A stretch of 64,000 nucleotides of DNA from JBDSSS01 sp963764195 (GTDB lineage Bacteria; Actinomycetota; Actinomycetes; Actinomycetales; Dermatophilaceae): assembly GCA_963764195.1 (NCBI GenBank), contig CAVXRG010000010.1:868001-932000 (forward strand). Reading direction: 5' to 3'. The position numbers and the translations under genes were made by a program. The notes beneath the pieces were generated by a model, which was not told the DNA's origin, did no database searches, and worked only from the letters and a program-made list of their open reading frames with translations. This document shows, piece after piece, positions 50,303 to 59,283 of this stretch (position 1 is the stretch's first letter; every line of letters begins with the position of its first letter).

Positions 50303-53300
50303 TCAGGCGGGCCGGGCGGCCACGTCGCGCAGCCGCTGCGAGACGACCGTCGTCACGCCGTCACCGCGCATGCTCACGCCGTAGAGGGCGTCGGCGATCT
50401 CCATCGTCTTCTTCTGGTGGGTGATCACGATGAGCTGGGAACTGTCGCGCAGCTCCTCGAAGAGCGTGATCAGCCGGCCGAGGTTCGCGTCGTCGAGCGC
50501 GGCCTCCACCTCGTCCATGATGTAGAAGGGCGAGGGGCGCGCCTTGAAGATCGCGACGAGCAGGGCGACGGCGACGAGCGACCGCTCGCCACCCGAGAGC
50601 AGCGACAGCCGCTTGATCTTCTTGCCCGGCGGGCGCGCCTCGACCTCGAGCCCCGTCGTGAGCATGTTGGACGGGTCGGTGAGCAGCAGCCGACCCTCCC
50701 CGCCCGGGAAGAGCCGTTGGAAGACCCGCTCGAACTGCACCGCCGTGTCCTCGAACGCCTCGGCGAAGACCTTCTCGACGCGCTCGTCGACCTCCTTGAC
50801 GATGTCGAGCAGGTCGCGCTTGGAGCTCTTGAGATCCTCGAGCTGCTCGGTGAGGAACTTGTGCCGCTCCTCGAGCGCGGAGAACTCCTCGAGGGCCAGG
50901 GGGTTGATCCGGCCGAGCGCACCGAGCTTGCGCTCCGCCGAGCGCAGCCGCTTCTCCTGGGCCTCGCGCACGAACGGCACCGGTTCAGGCGCCGCGGCCT
51001 CGGGGTCGGCGTCGGCGTCGGGCTCGGCCACCGCCGGGACGAGGCGGTCGGGACCGAACTCGTCGACGAGCGCGTCCGGCGCGATGCCGAGCTCCTCGAC
51101 GGCCCGGGTCTGCAGCTGCTCGATGCGCAGTCGCTGCTGGGTGCGGGCCACCTCGTCGCGATGGACGGAGTCGGTCAGCTCGCGCAGCTCGGTCTGGAGG
51201 GTGGCGAGGTCACGCCGGACGACGGAGAGCTCGGCGTCGCGCTCCGTGCGGGCGGCCTCGCCGGCGGCGCGGACCCGGTCGGCCTCCTCGGCGGACTCGA
51301 CGAGCAGGGCGTGCACCCACGACGCCGCTGTCCGCACGGCCTCGGCGACGGCGGCCTCGCGCTGGCGCCGGGCGCGCTTGGCAGCGAGTCGCTCTCGCGC
51401 CTGCTCCTCGTGGCGAGCGCTCCGCTCGAGGGCGTCGGCGCGGTCCTTGAGCGCTCGGGCCCGCTCCTCCCGGGTGCGCAGCCCCAGGCGCAGCTCCGTC
51501 TCTGCGGCCCGGGCCTCGCGGGCAAGGGTCTCGAGCCGGTCCCGCTCGTCGGTCGAGGGCTCCGCCTCGGACTCGCCCTCCCCGCTCGCGGCCTCGAGCC
51601 GGTCGAGCAGCTCGGCGTGCTCGGCCCGGTCGGTCTCGAGCGTCGCCACAGCGTCGGCGATCGCCTTCTCGGTGCGCTCGACCTCGGCACGGGCGTTGCG
51701 CAGGGTCTGGCCCAGCGAGCCGAGCTTCTCGGCGATCGCCGACATCCGGGCGTCGCTCTCGTGGAGGCGCTCCAACGTGGCCTCGACCTCGTCGTTGAGC
51801 GCGGCGCGGGTCGCCTCGGCGGACGCGGCCTGGAAGCGGGCCCGCTCCACCTCGGCCGAGGCCGTCGAGACCTGCGCCTGAGCCGACTCGTAGGCGGCCT
51901 GCAGCTCGATCAGGCTCGGCGCGGCGCTGCTGCCGCCGCGGACCCGGCCGGGCGCGAAGACGTCACCGTCGCGGGTCACCGCCGTCACCCCCGGGTGGGC
52001 GAGCACGAGGTCGCGGGCCGTAGCGGCGTCGGCGACGAGGGCGACCCGCTCGAGCACCTGGTCGACAGCCGGGCGCACCGAGGCGGGGCACTCGACGACG
52101 TCGCGGGCCCAGCGGCCGCGCTCCCCCAGCGCGGGCCACGACGCGGTGTCGACGGAGGTGGCCGACTCGGACACGAGCATGCTGACCTGGCCCGCGTCCT
52201 CGGAGCGCAGCGTGTCGAGGGCCGCGGCGGCTGCGGCGAGCGACTCCACGGCGAGCGCCTCGGCGGCCTGACCGAGCGCTGCCGCGACGGCGTTCTCGAG
52301 GCCGGACTCGACGGTGACGAGCGAGGCGACCGAGCCGATGATGTGGTGTGCCTCGTCGGCGGCGGCCAGGAGGCTGGCGGCCCCGTCCTTACGGCTGAGG
52401 CTGAGTCCGAGCGCCTCGACCCGGGCGGCCGCCGTCGTGCGGGCGCGGTCGGCGACGGACTCCGTCTCCTTCCAACGGGCCAGCTCGGCCTCCGCGGTCT
52501 CGAGACGCTCCGCCGCCTCCTCGTATGCCGTGTCGAGCCCCTGCTCGCCCTCCTCGTCATCGGCGACGCCGGCCTCGAGGTGGGCGAACTCGCGCTCGGC
52601 CTCGCTCGCGCGCTCCTGGGCCTGCGCGGCGGTCGAACGCAGCCGCCCGATCTCGGCCTCGCGGGCCTCGATCCGGGACGCCCTGGCCCCGACGGAGCCG
52701 GCGAGCTTGGCCAGGCCCTCCCGCCGGTCTGCGGCGATCCGGGCCGCCCGCGCGAGGCGGGTCGTCTCCTCGGTGTGCGCCCGCTCGGCCTCGGTACGGG
52801 CGAGCACGGCCTCCTCGAGGGCGGTCATGGCCCGCGCGACCTCGGCGACGAGGGTCTGCTCCTGCTCGCGGGCCTGGGCGGCCTGGCGCCGGAGCTGCTC
52901 CGGGTCGCGCGGCGCACCCTGTCCCCCGGTGTCGGCGTCGTCCTCGTTGAGCAGGCGGACCCGCTCCGTCGCGAGCGAGTGGGTGGCGGCCAGCCGCTCG
53001 ACGAGCCGGCCGGCCGCGACGTAGTCGTCCTGGGCCCGTGTCAGGGCCGGCCTCGCCTGCTCGGCCGCGCCCTCGAGTGCGGCGAGCCGGTGCGAGAGGT
53101 CGCCCATCGCGGCCTCCACCTCGGTGCGGCGCTGGATGAGCGCGGACTCGTCGGCGACCTCCTGCTCGAGGGTCGAGGTGAGCTGGACGAGGTCGTCGGC
53201 GAGCAGCCGCAGTCGGGCGTCGCGCGCATCGGCCTGGATCACAGCGGCCCGGCGCGCGGTCTCGGCCTGGCGGCCGAGCGGTCCGAGCTGACGCCGGATC

Positions 53301-53890
53301 TCGCCGGTGAGGTCCTGGACCCGGGTGAGGTTGGCCTCCATCGTCTCGAGCTTGCGCAGCGCGCGCTCCTTGCGCTTGCGGTGCTTGAGGACGCCGGCGG
53401 CCTCCTCGATGAAGCCGCGTCGCTCCTCCGGCGTGGCCCGCAGCACGGTGTCGAGCTGGCCCTGGCCGACGATGACGTGCATCTCACGGCCGATGCCGCT
53501 GTCGGAGAGCAGCTCCTGCACGTCGAGCAGCCGGCACGGGGTGCCGTTGATCGAGTAGTCCGAGCCGCCGTTGCGGAACATGGTCCGCGCGATCGTCACC
53601 TCGGTGTAGTCGATCGGCAGCGCTCCGTCGGTGTTGTCGATCGTCAGCGCGACCTCGGCGCGACCCAGGGGCGCGCGGCCGGCCGTGCCGGCGAAGATGA
53701 CGTCCTCCATCTTGCCGCCGCGCAGGGACTTCGCGCCCTGCTCCCCCATCACCCAGGCGAGCGCGTCGACGACGTTGGACTTGCCGGAGCCGTTGGGGCC
53801 CACGATGCAGGTGATGCCGGGCTCGAGGCGAAGGTGGGTCGCGGAGGCGAAGGACTTGAAGCCCTTCAGGGTGAGGCTCTTGACGAACAC
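50303..53890 (-). CDS. smc: Chromosome segregation protein SMC
   Basis: A 1195-residue SMC ATPase of normal length that forms the condensin ring with ScpA/ScpB. Walker A GPNGSGKS is at residues 31-38, two long heptad-repeat coiled coils (about 170-500 and 680-1010) flank the hinge near 510-660 (with GRVRGGSSAAPSLI close by), and the C-terminal head has LSGGERSLVAVALL and FYIMDEVEAALDDANL. The GTG at 53890 has AAAGGA upstream and gives the family start FVKSLTLKGFKSFA. The upstream frame to 54031 is arginine-rich noise. Confidence 0.96.
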   Translation of the reverse strand: MFVKSLTLKGFKSFASATHLRLEPGITCIVGPNGSGKSNVVDALAWVMGEQGAKSLRGGKMEDVIFAGTAGRAPLGRAEVALTIDNTDGALPIDYTEVTIARTMFRNGGSDYSINGTPCRLLDVQELLSDSGIGREMHVIVGQGQLDTVLRATPEERRGFIEEAAGVLKHRKRKERALRKLETMEANLTRVQDLTGEIRRQLGPLGRQAETARRAAVIQADARDARLRLLADDLVQLTSTLEQEVADESALIQRRTEVEAAMGDLSHRLAALEGAAEQARPALTRAQDDYVAAGRLVERLAATHSLATERVRLLNEDDADTGGQGAPRDPEQLRRQAAQAREQEQTLVAEVARAMTALEEAVLARTEAERAHTEETTRLARAARIAADRREGLAKLAGSVGARASRIEAREAEIGRLRSTAAQAQERASEAEREFAHLEAGVADDEEGEQGLDTAYEEAAERLETAEAELARWKETESVADRARTTAAARVEALGLSLSRKDGAASLLAAADEAHHIIGSVASLVTVESGLENAVAAALGQAAEALAVESLAAAAAALDTLRSEDAGQVSMLVSESATSVDTASWPALGERGRWARDVVECPASVRPAVDQVLERVALVADAATARDLVLAHPGVTAVTRDGDVFAPGRVRGGSSAAPSLIELQAAYESAQAQVSTASAEVERARFQAASAEATRAALNDEVEATLERLHESDARMSAIAEKLGSLGQTLRNARAEVERTEKAIADAVATLETDRAEHAELLDRLEAASGEGESEAEPSTDERDRLETLAREARAAETELRLGLRTREERARALKDRADALERSARHEEQARERLAAKRARRQREAAVAEAVRTAASWVHALLVESAEEADRVRAAGEAARTERDAELSVVRRDLATLQTELRELTDSVHRDEVARTQQRLRIEQLQTRAVEELGIAPDALVDEFGPDRLVPAVAEPDADADPEAAAPEPVPFVREAQEKRLRSAERKLGALGRINPLALEEFSALEERHKFLTEQLEDLKSSKRDLLDIVKEVDERVEKVFAEAFEDTAVQFERVFQRLFPGGEGRLLLTDPSNMLTTGLEVEARPPGKKIKRLSLLSGGERSLVAVALLVAIFKARPSPFYIMDEVEAALDDANLGRLITLFEELRDSSQLIVITHQKKTMEIADALYGVSMRGDGVTTVVSQRLRDVAARPA

Positions 53891-54002
53891 GAAGTCGGGG
53901 ATCCTTTGTCCAGCCGGGCGACGATCCGTGCCAGCGTACCCGCCGGCCACGCGCGAACCGGGGAGGCGAGCACCACCCGGCGCAGCGGCATACCGTGGCG
54001 GG

Positions 54003-54638
54003 GTGAGCCCTGCCGACGAGCACACCGTCACCTCCCTCGAGCGCCTCCTCGAGCTCTACCCGCTCGCCCGCGCCGAGCCGCCCCGCGGGAAGGAGGCCGG
54101 CGTGCTGACGCCGGCGTATGCCGCGATCGTGGCCGCCAGCCCCTTCGTCGTCGTCTCCACGGTCGGCGACGGCGGCCTGGACCCGTCGCCCCGGGGCGAC
54201 CGAGCGGGCTTCGTGCGGGTGAGGGACGAGCGCAGCCTCGTCATCCCCGACCGGCGGGGCAACAACCGCCTCGACACGCTGCGCAACGTCCTGGCCGACC
54301 CCAGGGTGGGACTGCTTTTCCTCGTGCCCGGCCTCGGGCTCGAGCTGCGGGTGCGTGGCACCGCCGTCGTGTCGACCGACCCGGACGAGCTCGCCCACCA
54401 CGAGGTGCAGGGCGCGCTGCCCGCGTCGGTGCTCGTCGTCACGGTCGAACGTGTCTTCTTCCAGTGCGCGCGGGCCGTCAAGCGGAGTCGACTGTGGGAC
54501 ATCGACGCCCACGTGGACCCTCGCACCCTGCCGACCGCCGGCCAGATGACACTGGAGGCAGGGGGCTTCGCCAGTGTCGACGCGGCCGCCGACTACGACG
54601 CCGCCCTCGAGGACCGGCAGGCGGCGACGCTCTACTGA
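54003..54638 (+). CDS. Pyridoxamine 5'-phosphate oxidase-like flavoprotein (MSMEG_1061-type)
   Basis: A 211-residue FMN-dependent split-barrel protein. Residues 40-180 carry FVVVSTVGDGGLDPSPRGD, then DERSLVIPDRRGNNRLDTLRN, which bind FMN, and a C-terminal FFQCARAVKRSRLW. It matches the MSMEG_1061 subgroup of PPOX proteins more than true PdxH. Its substrate is unknown; redox or detoxification is possible. The GTG at 54003 starts just after an octamer (53986-53993). It is divergent from smc, with 112 bases between. Confidence 0.8.
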   Translation: MSPADEHTVTSLERLLELYPLARAEPPRGKEAGVLTPAYAAIVAASPFVVVSTVGDGGLDPSPRGDRAGFVRVRDERSLVIPDRRGNNRLDTLRNVLADPRVGLLFLVPGLGLELRVRGTAVVSTDPDELAHHEVQGALPASVLVVTVERVFFQCARAVKRSRLWDIDAHVDPRTLPTAGQMTLEAGGFASVDAAADYDAALEDRQAATLY

Positions 54639-54644
54639 CCCTCG

Positions 54645-55034
54645 CTACGGACCCTCGGTGCCCGAGGCGATCTGCTCGTGGTGGTGGATGACCTCGGCGA
54701 TGACGAAGCCGAGGAACTTCTCCGCGAAGACGGGGTCGAGGCCCGCGTCGTCCGCGAGCGCCCTTAGACGGGTGATCTGGTGCTCCTCGCGGGCAGGGTC
54801 GGCCGGCGGGAGGTGCATGACCGCCTTCAGCACCCCGACCTGCTGGGTGCACTTGAAGCGCTCGGCGAGCAGGTGGACGAGGGCGGCGTCGATGTTGTCG
54901 ATGCTGCTGCGCAGCCGGACCAGCTCGGTCGGGGTGCCGGGCCCCGGGTCGGTCATGGGCTCGGTGAGGGGGTCGGTCACCGGCTCGCTGGCCTGCTCGT
55001 CGCTCTCGCGGGTCTCATCGGTCTGGTCGCTCAC
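54645..55034 (-). CDS. Chorismate mutase (AroQ-type)
   Basis: A 129-residue protein with an all-helical AroQ domain from about residue 38: LVRLRSSIDNIDAALVHLLAERFKCT, then VGVLKAVMHLPPADPAREE and FLGFVIAEVIHHHE, each cut here. It turns chorismate into prephenate for phenylalanine and tyrosine. The first 35 residues are an acidic, low-complexity tail (EQASEPVTDPLTEPMTDPG). It is convergent with the PPOX gene, six bases apart. Actinobacterial enzymes of this type are often activated by DAHP synthase; that is not testable here. Confidence 0.9.
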   Translation of the reverse strand: MSDQTDETRESDEQASEPVTDPLTEPMTDPGPGTPTELVRLRSSIDNIDAALVHLLAERFKCTQQVGVLKAVMHLPPADPAREEHQITRLRALADDAGLDPVFAEKFLGFVIAEVIHHHEQIASGTEGP

Positions 55035-55052
55035 CCGGCCAGCGTAGGTCGC

Positions 55053-55373
55053 TCAGCGCTCGACGAAACCGGTGGTCCCGGCCTTCGGACCGTGGTCCTG
55101 GACGACGACGGCGGTCACCCGGCCGGGCCGGCGCGTCGTCGACGGCACCTCGCGCAGCAGGTCGACAAGGGCCTCGACCTGCGCCGCGGGCCCCTGGGCG
55201 ACGACCTCGACGCGGCCGTCGGTGAGGTTGCGGGCGTGCCCGACGAGGCCGAGCTCGAGGGCCCGTGCCCGGGTCCACCAGCGGAAACCGACCCCCTGGA
55301 CCTCGCCATGCACGTAGGCGGCCACCCGGATCTCGGCGGTCGGGTCGGGTGCGGCGCCGTCGTCTGCTGACAC
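55053..55373 (-). CDS. Acylphosphatase
   Basis: A 106-residue acylphosphatase. The signature AAYVHGEVQGVGFRWWTRARA (shown in part) near residue 18 holds the catalytic arginine, and GHARNLTDGRVEVVAQG near 45 has the catalytic asparagine. It hydrolyses acyl phosphates such as acetyl or carbamoyl phosphate. The GTG at 55373 lies right after GGAGG, unusually close; an upstream in-frame ATG at 55472 would add 33 residues without support. It is divergent from the acyltransferase gene. Confidence 0.88.
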   Translation of the reverse strand: MSADDGAAPDPTAEIRVAAYVHGEVQGVGFRWWTRARALELGLVGHARNLTDGRVEVVAQGPAAQVEALVDLLREVPSTTRRPGRVTAVVVQDHGPKAGTTGFVER

Positions 55374-55438
55374 ACCTCCACCGTATGCCGCGCGCCTCCC
55401 GCACCGAGCACACCCCCGTCCGTACGCTCGAGGCAGGA

Positions 55439-55474
55439 ACTTCAGCGACTTCACAGACTTCACGGACATCACGC
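55439..55474. repeat. Four 9-base direct repeats before the acyltransferase gene
   Basis: ACTTCAGCG, ACTTCACAG, ACTTCACGG and ACATCACGC follow one another without gap (consensus ACTTCACNG). They lie 25-60 bases before the acyltransferase GTG and could be a regulator site. No known regulator with this spacing is recognised. Confidence 0.5.
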
Positions 55475-55498
55475 ACGGTCAGCGGAGAGGGGAACGGC

Positions 55499-57535
55499 GT
55501 GACGACGTCGGTCAGGACCCGGGCAGGCGGTTCGGGTCGGCAGCCCACGGCGCCCGACGGGCACGACCCGCGGCCCACCGCTGGCGCGCCCGGGCCGCGG
55601 GCGCGGCGCTCCTCCGGCCGGATCGAGGGCCTCGACGGCCTGCGCGCGATCGCGATCGTCGCCGTCCTCGTCTTCCACCTCAACCCGGCGTGGCTGCCCG
55701 GGGGCTTCCTCGGGGTCGACGTCTTCTTCGTCGTGTCCGGCTTCCTGATCACGACTCTGCTCGTCCACGAGCACCGCCGTAGCGGCCGGATCGACTTCTC
55801 CCGATTCTGGGTGCGCCGCGCCCGACGCCTGCTGCCGGCCCTCTTCCTCACGGTGACGGTGAGCGTCCTCATCGCCCGCACCGTGAGCGCCGACCTGCTC
55901 GTCAACATCGGTCGTCAGATCGGGGGCGCCCTGACCTTCTCGACGAACTGGGTCGAGATCCTCGCCGGCTCGAGCTACTTCGACCAGACCGCGCCGCAGC
56001 TGTTCATGAACTTCTGGTCCCTCGCCGTCGAGGAGCAGTTCTACCTGCTCTGGCCGCTCACCGTCCTGCTCCTGCTGAGCGTCGGCTCGAACCGCGTGCG
56101 CACGCTCGTGGCGCTGGGGCTCGCCGCCGCCTCGACCGTGCTCATGGCGGTCCTCTACACCCCGGACACCGACGCGACCCGGGTCTACTACGGCACCGAC
56201 ACGCACCTGATGGGCCTCATGCTCGGCGCGGCCCTCGCCTTCGCCTGGGCGAGCCCTGGCCTCGCGCTGCGGATCGCCCCGACGAACTGGGGCCGGTTCG
56301 GGGCGTATGCCGTCCCGCTCGCCGGCGCGGTGCTGCTCGCCCTCTTCGTCCTGCTCGACGAGGCGGACCCCTTCACCTTCCGGGGCGGATTCCTGCTCGC
56401 CTCGCTGGCCACCGGTGTGCTCGTGCTCGGGCTGCTCGACCGGCACCCCACCGGCCCCACGGCCCTCCAGCGGATGACCCGCCACCCGGTGGCGACGTGG
56501 GTCGGTGTCCGCTCCTATGCGATCTACCTCTGGCACTGGCCGGTCATCCTCATCATCGCGCAGGACAACCCCTCCGTCCCCGGCACGACGAGCCACGTGC
56601 TGACCCGGCTGTGGTGCGTCGTCGTGACGCTGGCGCTGTCCGACCTGACCTACCGCTTCGTCGAGACCCCGTTCCGCCGGGACGGCTTCCGCTCGGTCGG
56701 CAGCAGCCTCCTCTCCGCCCTGCTCACGACGTCGCGACGCACCCGACAGGTCCTCTCCGCGTCGGTGGCGGTGCTCGCCGTCGTCGCCGCTGTCACGATC
56801 GCGACCGCGCCGGGTCAGTCGGAGACGGCCCGGATGCTCGAGGCGAACGAGGCGGCCGCCGCGTCGGGGGCGGTGCTGACGACCCCCACCACGCGCGGGT
56901 CGACCGGCACCCCGCAGCCGGGGCCGAGCTCGCCGGCGCCTACCGCCGGCTCGACTCCCGCACCGACGACCACGAAGTCCGTCGACGGGTCGGCCGCCAA
57001 CGCCTCCTTCACGATGCCGACGGGCAAGGAGATCGACGCCTACGGCGACTCGATCATGGTCGGCAGCGTCCACGCCCTCGCCTACTACTTCCCCGGCATC
57101 CGGATGGACGCGAAGTCCAACCGGCGCTGGGCCGACGGCCTCGCCGCGATCAAGGCCCGGGCAGACGGCAACCGGCGCGCGATCGTCCTCGCCTTCGGTA
57201 CCAACGCCGGCGTCGACGAGGAGCGGGTCACCGACGTGCTCGACACCCTCGGCCCCGACCGGATGGTGGTGCTCGTCAACCTGATGGGCCCGTTCGCCCG
57301 GATCGACCGCGACAACGCCACGCTCGACCGGCTCGCCGCCGAGCGGCCGAACGTCATCGTCGCCGACTGGGCCGACGCCGTGCGGGGCCACCCGGACCAG
57401 CTGCAGAGCGACCGGATCCACCCGAGCCTGATCGGAGCGCACCTGTTCGCCAAGACGGTCCGCGCGGCCCTGGCCCAGCTCTCCGAGCAGCACACCGGCA
57501 CGAAGGTCGCGCTCAAGGACCTGCCCATCCCGTGA
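55499..57535 (+). CDS. OafA/OatA-type acyltransferase with SGNH domain
   Basis: A 678-residue membrane acyltransferase (AT3 family). H60 in VFHLNPAWLPGGFLG is the catalytic-type histidine, the next helices include VFFVVSGFLITTLL and AVEEQFYLLWPL, and about ten membrane segments end near residue 440. After a threonine/proline-rich linker (about 455-500) an SGNH hydrolase-like domain has S518 in AYGDSIMVG and D638/H641 in DRIHPSLIG. It probably O-acetylates peptidoglycan or a surface sugar. GGAGAGGGG precedes the GTG. An octamer is read as Tyr-Ala at 56305. Confidence 0.9.
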   Translation: MTTSVRTRAGGSGRQPTAPDGHDPRPTAGAPGPRARRSSGRIEGLDGLRAIAIVAVLVFHLNPAWLPGGFLGVDVFFVVSGFLITTLLVHEHRRSGRIDFSRFWVRRARRLLPALFLTVTVSVLIARTVSADLLVNIGRQIGGALTFSTNWVEILAGSSYFDQTAPQLFMNFWSLAVEEQFYLLWPLTVLLLLSVGSNRVRTLVALGLAAASTVLMAVLYTPDTDATRVYYGTDTHLMGLMLGAALAFAWASPGLALRIAPTNWGRFGAYAVPLAGAVLLALFVLLDEADPFTFRGGFLLASLATGVLVLGLLDRHPTGPTALQRMTRHPVATWVGVRSYAIYLWHWPVILIIAQDNPSVPGTTSHVLTRLWCVVVTLALSDLTYRFVETPFRRDGFRSVGSSLLSALLTTSRRTRQVLSASVAVLAVVAAVTIATAPGQSETARMLEANEAAAASGAVLTTPTTRGSTGTPQPGPSSPAPTAGSTPAPTTTKSVDGSAANASFTMPTGKEIDAYGDSIMVGSVHALAYYFPGIRMDAKSNRRWADGLAAIKARADGNRRAIVLAFGTNAGVDEERVTDVLDTLGPDRMVVLVNLMGPFARIDRDNATLDRLAAERPNVIVADWADAVRGHPDQLQSDRIHPSLIGAHLFAKTVRAALAQLSEQHTGTKVALKDLPIP

Positions 57536-58300
57536 CCGACCCCCGGTACGGCCCGGCCGCTCGCCCTGCGGTCATCGGGATCGCGTCCCCCGGGTCGATG
57601 GGGTCGGCCCTCGCCCGCGCGTGGGGTGCTCCCACCGGTTCGGGCACGCGCGTCGTGACCACGGTGGCCTGCCGAAGCGCCCGCACCGCCGGTCTCGCCG
57701 CGGGCCTCGAGCTGCTCCCCGACCTCGCCGCGGTGGCGTCCACGAGCGGCATACGCCGGTCTCGACCTCGTCGACGGCTCGGTCAGCGGCCCGCCGCCCA
57801 CCCCGGGCAGCCACACGATGCTCTATCTCTCGGGTGCCCGCGCCGGCGAGGTGGCCCGGATCGGGGCGAGCGGACTGCGGCGGCGGGTCGTGGGCTCGGA
57901 GGTCGGGCAGGCGTCCGCGGTGAAGATGTGCACCGCCTCCGTCTACAAGGGCACGACTGCGGTCTGGAGCCAGGCGCTCGAGGCGGCCCGCGTGCTCGGG
58001 GTGCTCGACGTCGTGACCGCGGACCTCGGTGAGGAGCTCGGCGAGCAGGTGGCCTCGATCGGGCGCCGGATCGCCGTGGCGACGGCCAAGAGCGGGCGCT
58101 TCGCCGACGAGATGGAGCAGATCGCGCAGACGCAGGCCGGGGCCGGGCTCTCGGGCGAGCTGTTCGCGGGGATGGCTGCGGTCTACCGGCGGCTCGCCGG
58201 CACGGCCCTCGCCGCGCTGACTCCCGAGGAGGCCGCCTCCCTGAGCGACCTGCGCGAGGTCCTCGACCGGCTCCACCCCACGACACCGGACGCAGACTGA
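57532..58300 (+). pseudogene. Decayed NAD(P)-dependent oxidoreductase (6PGDH-like/DUF1932)
   Basis: The first frame reads MTDPRYG, then GIASPGSMGSALARAWG (dinucleotide site), to LPDLAAVASTS near 57744. The frame then shifts and continues as AAYAGLDLVDGSVSGPPPTPGS and LYLSGARAGEVARI, a DUF1932-type C-terminal domain. About 50-60 residues that normally finish the NAD domain are missing, so this is a deletion plus frameshift. The join falls at the octamer 57747-57754. The GTG overlaps the acyltransferase stop by GTGA, suggesting an operon once. The stop lies within repeat copy D. Confidence 0.8.
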
Positions 58301-58431
58301 TCTGCAGACTGATCCACCGCAGCCGTCAGTCTGCAGATCAGTCTGCGGTGGCGGCTGTCAGGGCGACACCTCACGCAGACTGATCTGCAGCCTGATCCAC
58401 CGCAGCCATCAGTCTGCAGATCAGTCTGCAG
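58291..58431. repeat. Palindromic repeat, copy D (two 83-base units)
   Basis: Two units, with CGCAGACTGATCTGCAG at 58291 and 58374, each form an inverted pair across a loop CACCGCAGCC. The first arm supplies the stop codon of the decayed oxidoreductase (TGA at 58298-58300), and the last ends ten bases from the MOSC stop. It fills the gap between these two convergent genes. Confidence 0.9.
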
Positions 58432-58440
58432 GCAGTGCAC

Positions 58441-59283
58441 TCAGGGGTCGGGCACGACCTCGTCGCCGACCGCGATCCTCGCCCCTGCCGGCACGGGCAG
58501 CTGCGGCGTGAGCCGGATCCCGAACCACGTCGCCCCCGCCCACCGGCGGTGACGGGCCAGCGTCCGGATCGGCTCCTTGGCCCCCCGCAGGCTCTGCCGG
58601 TCGATCGTCGTCATGACGCAGCGGTCGCAGACCATCGTCGAGCGGTAGCCCACCTCGCCGATCCGCACGGACTGCCACGCGTCCTCGTCGAACGCGGCCC
58701 CGCCGGCCACGACAACGTTGGGCCGGAACCGGTCGTGTCCCAGCGGCTCGACGTCGGACTCGGCAAGCCAGGCGTTGAGCTGCTCCAGCGATGCCTCGGT
58801 CGTGAGGTGCAGCGGCGCCGCGTCGGAGAGGGAGTTGGTGTCGCCCTCGACGCCCCCCATCTCCGGGCGGATCGGGCGGGCCACGGACTCGTCCTGCCAG
58901 ACGAGCCGCACGCTGCGCCCCAGGCGGGCCGACAGCCAGGCATCCGCCTCGAGTCCCGCGACCCGGGCCGAGGCCTGGCCGGAGAAGGACACCGACACCG
59001 CCTCGGCGTCGGGGTCGGGTCGCAGGCTCAACGACCCACCGTCGCGGTCCTCGAGCCGTATGCCGTCGAGACCGTCGGGACGAGCCACGAGCCCGAGCAT
59101 GGCCGGCACCTCACGTGCCGTGACCTTGCCGCCGACCTCGTCGACGACCGCCCAGCGCCGGTCACCGACGAGGCCACGCCGGTCGACTCCGGACGCCTCG
59201 ACGCAGACCCCCGCCAGGGACTTGACCGGGTGGAGCGTGAGAGCGACGACCCCCAACCCCGAGGCCGACCCGTCCTCGGTCAC
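58441..59283 (-). CDS. MOSC domain protein (YcbX-like)
   Basis: A 280-residue protein with an N-terminal MOSC_N barrel (VVALTLHPVKSLAGVCVEA) and a MOSC domain with VCDRCVMTTIDR, whose cysteine resembles the sulfur-site cysteine of YcbX and molybdenum cofactor sulfurase. YcbX in E. coli helps reduce N-hydroxylated bases with the molybdenum cofactor. The GTG at 59283 overlaps the M3 peptidase stop by GTGA and has GGCGGA upstream; the other candidate, ATG 59295, has no ribosome site. Molybdopterin genes are not nearby. Confidence 0.85.
   Translation of the reverse strand: MTEDGSASGLGVVALTLHPVKSLAGVCVEASGVDRRGLVGDRRWAVVDEVGGKVTAREVPAMLGLVARPDGLDGIRLEDRDGGSLSLRPDPDAEAVSVSFSGQASARVAGLEADAWLSARLGRSVRLVWQDESVARPIRPEMGGVEGDTNSLSDAAPLHLTTEASLEQLNAWLAESDVEPLGHDRFRPNVVVAGGAAFDEDAWQSVRIGEVGYRSTMVCDRCVMTTIDRQSLRGAKEPIRTLARHRRWAGATWFGIRLTPQLPVPAGARIAVGDEVVPDP

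Noticed and set aside
50417..54691. A 1424-codon open frame on the plus strand opposite smc
   Set aside because: It is a shadow frame of the high-GC, alanine/glutamate-rich coiled-coil gene; its product is low-complexity leucine/glycine/arginine and has no ribosome site, while the minus-strand SMC is complete.
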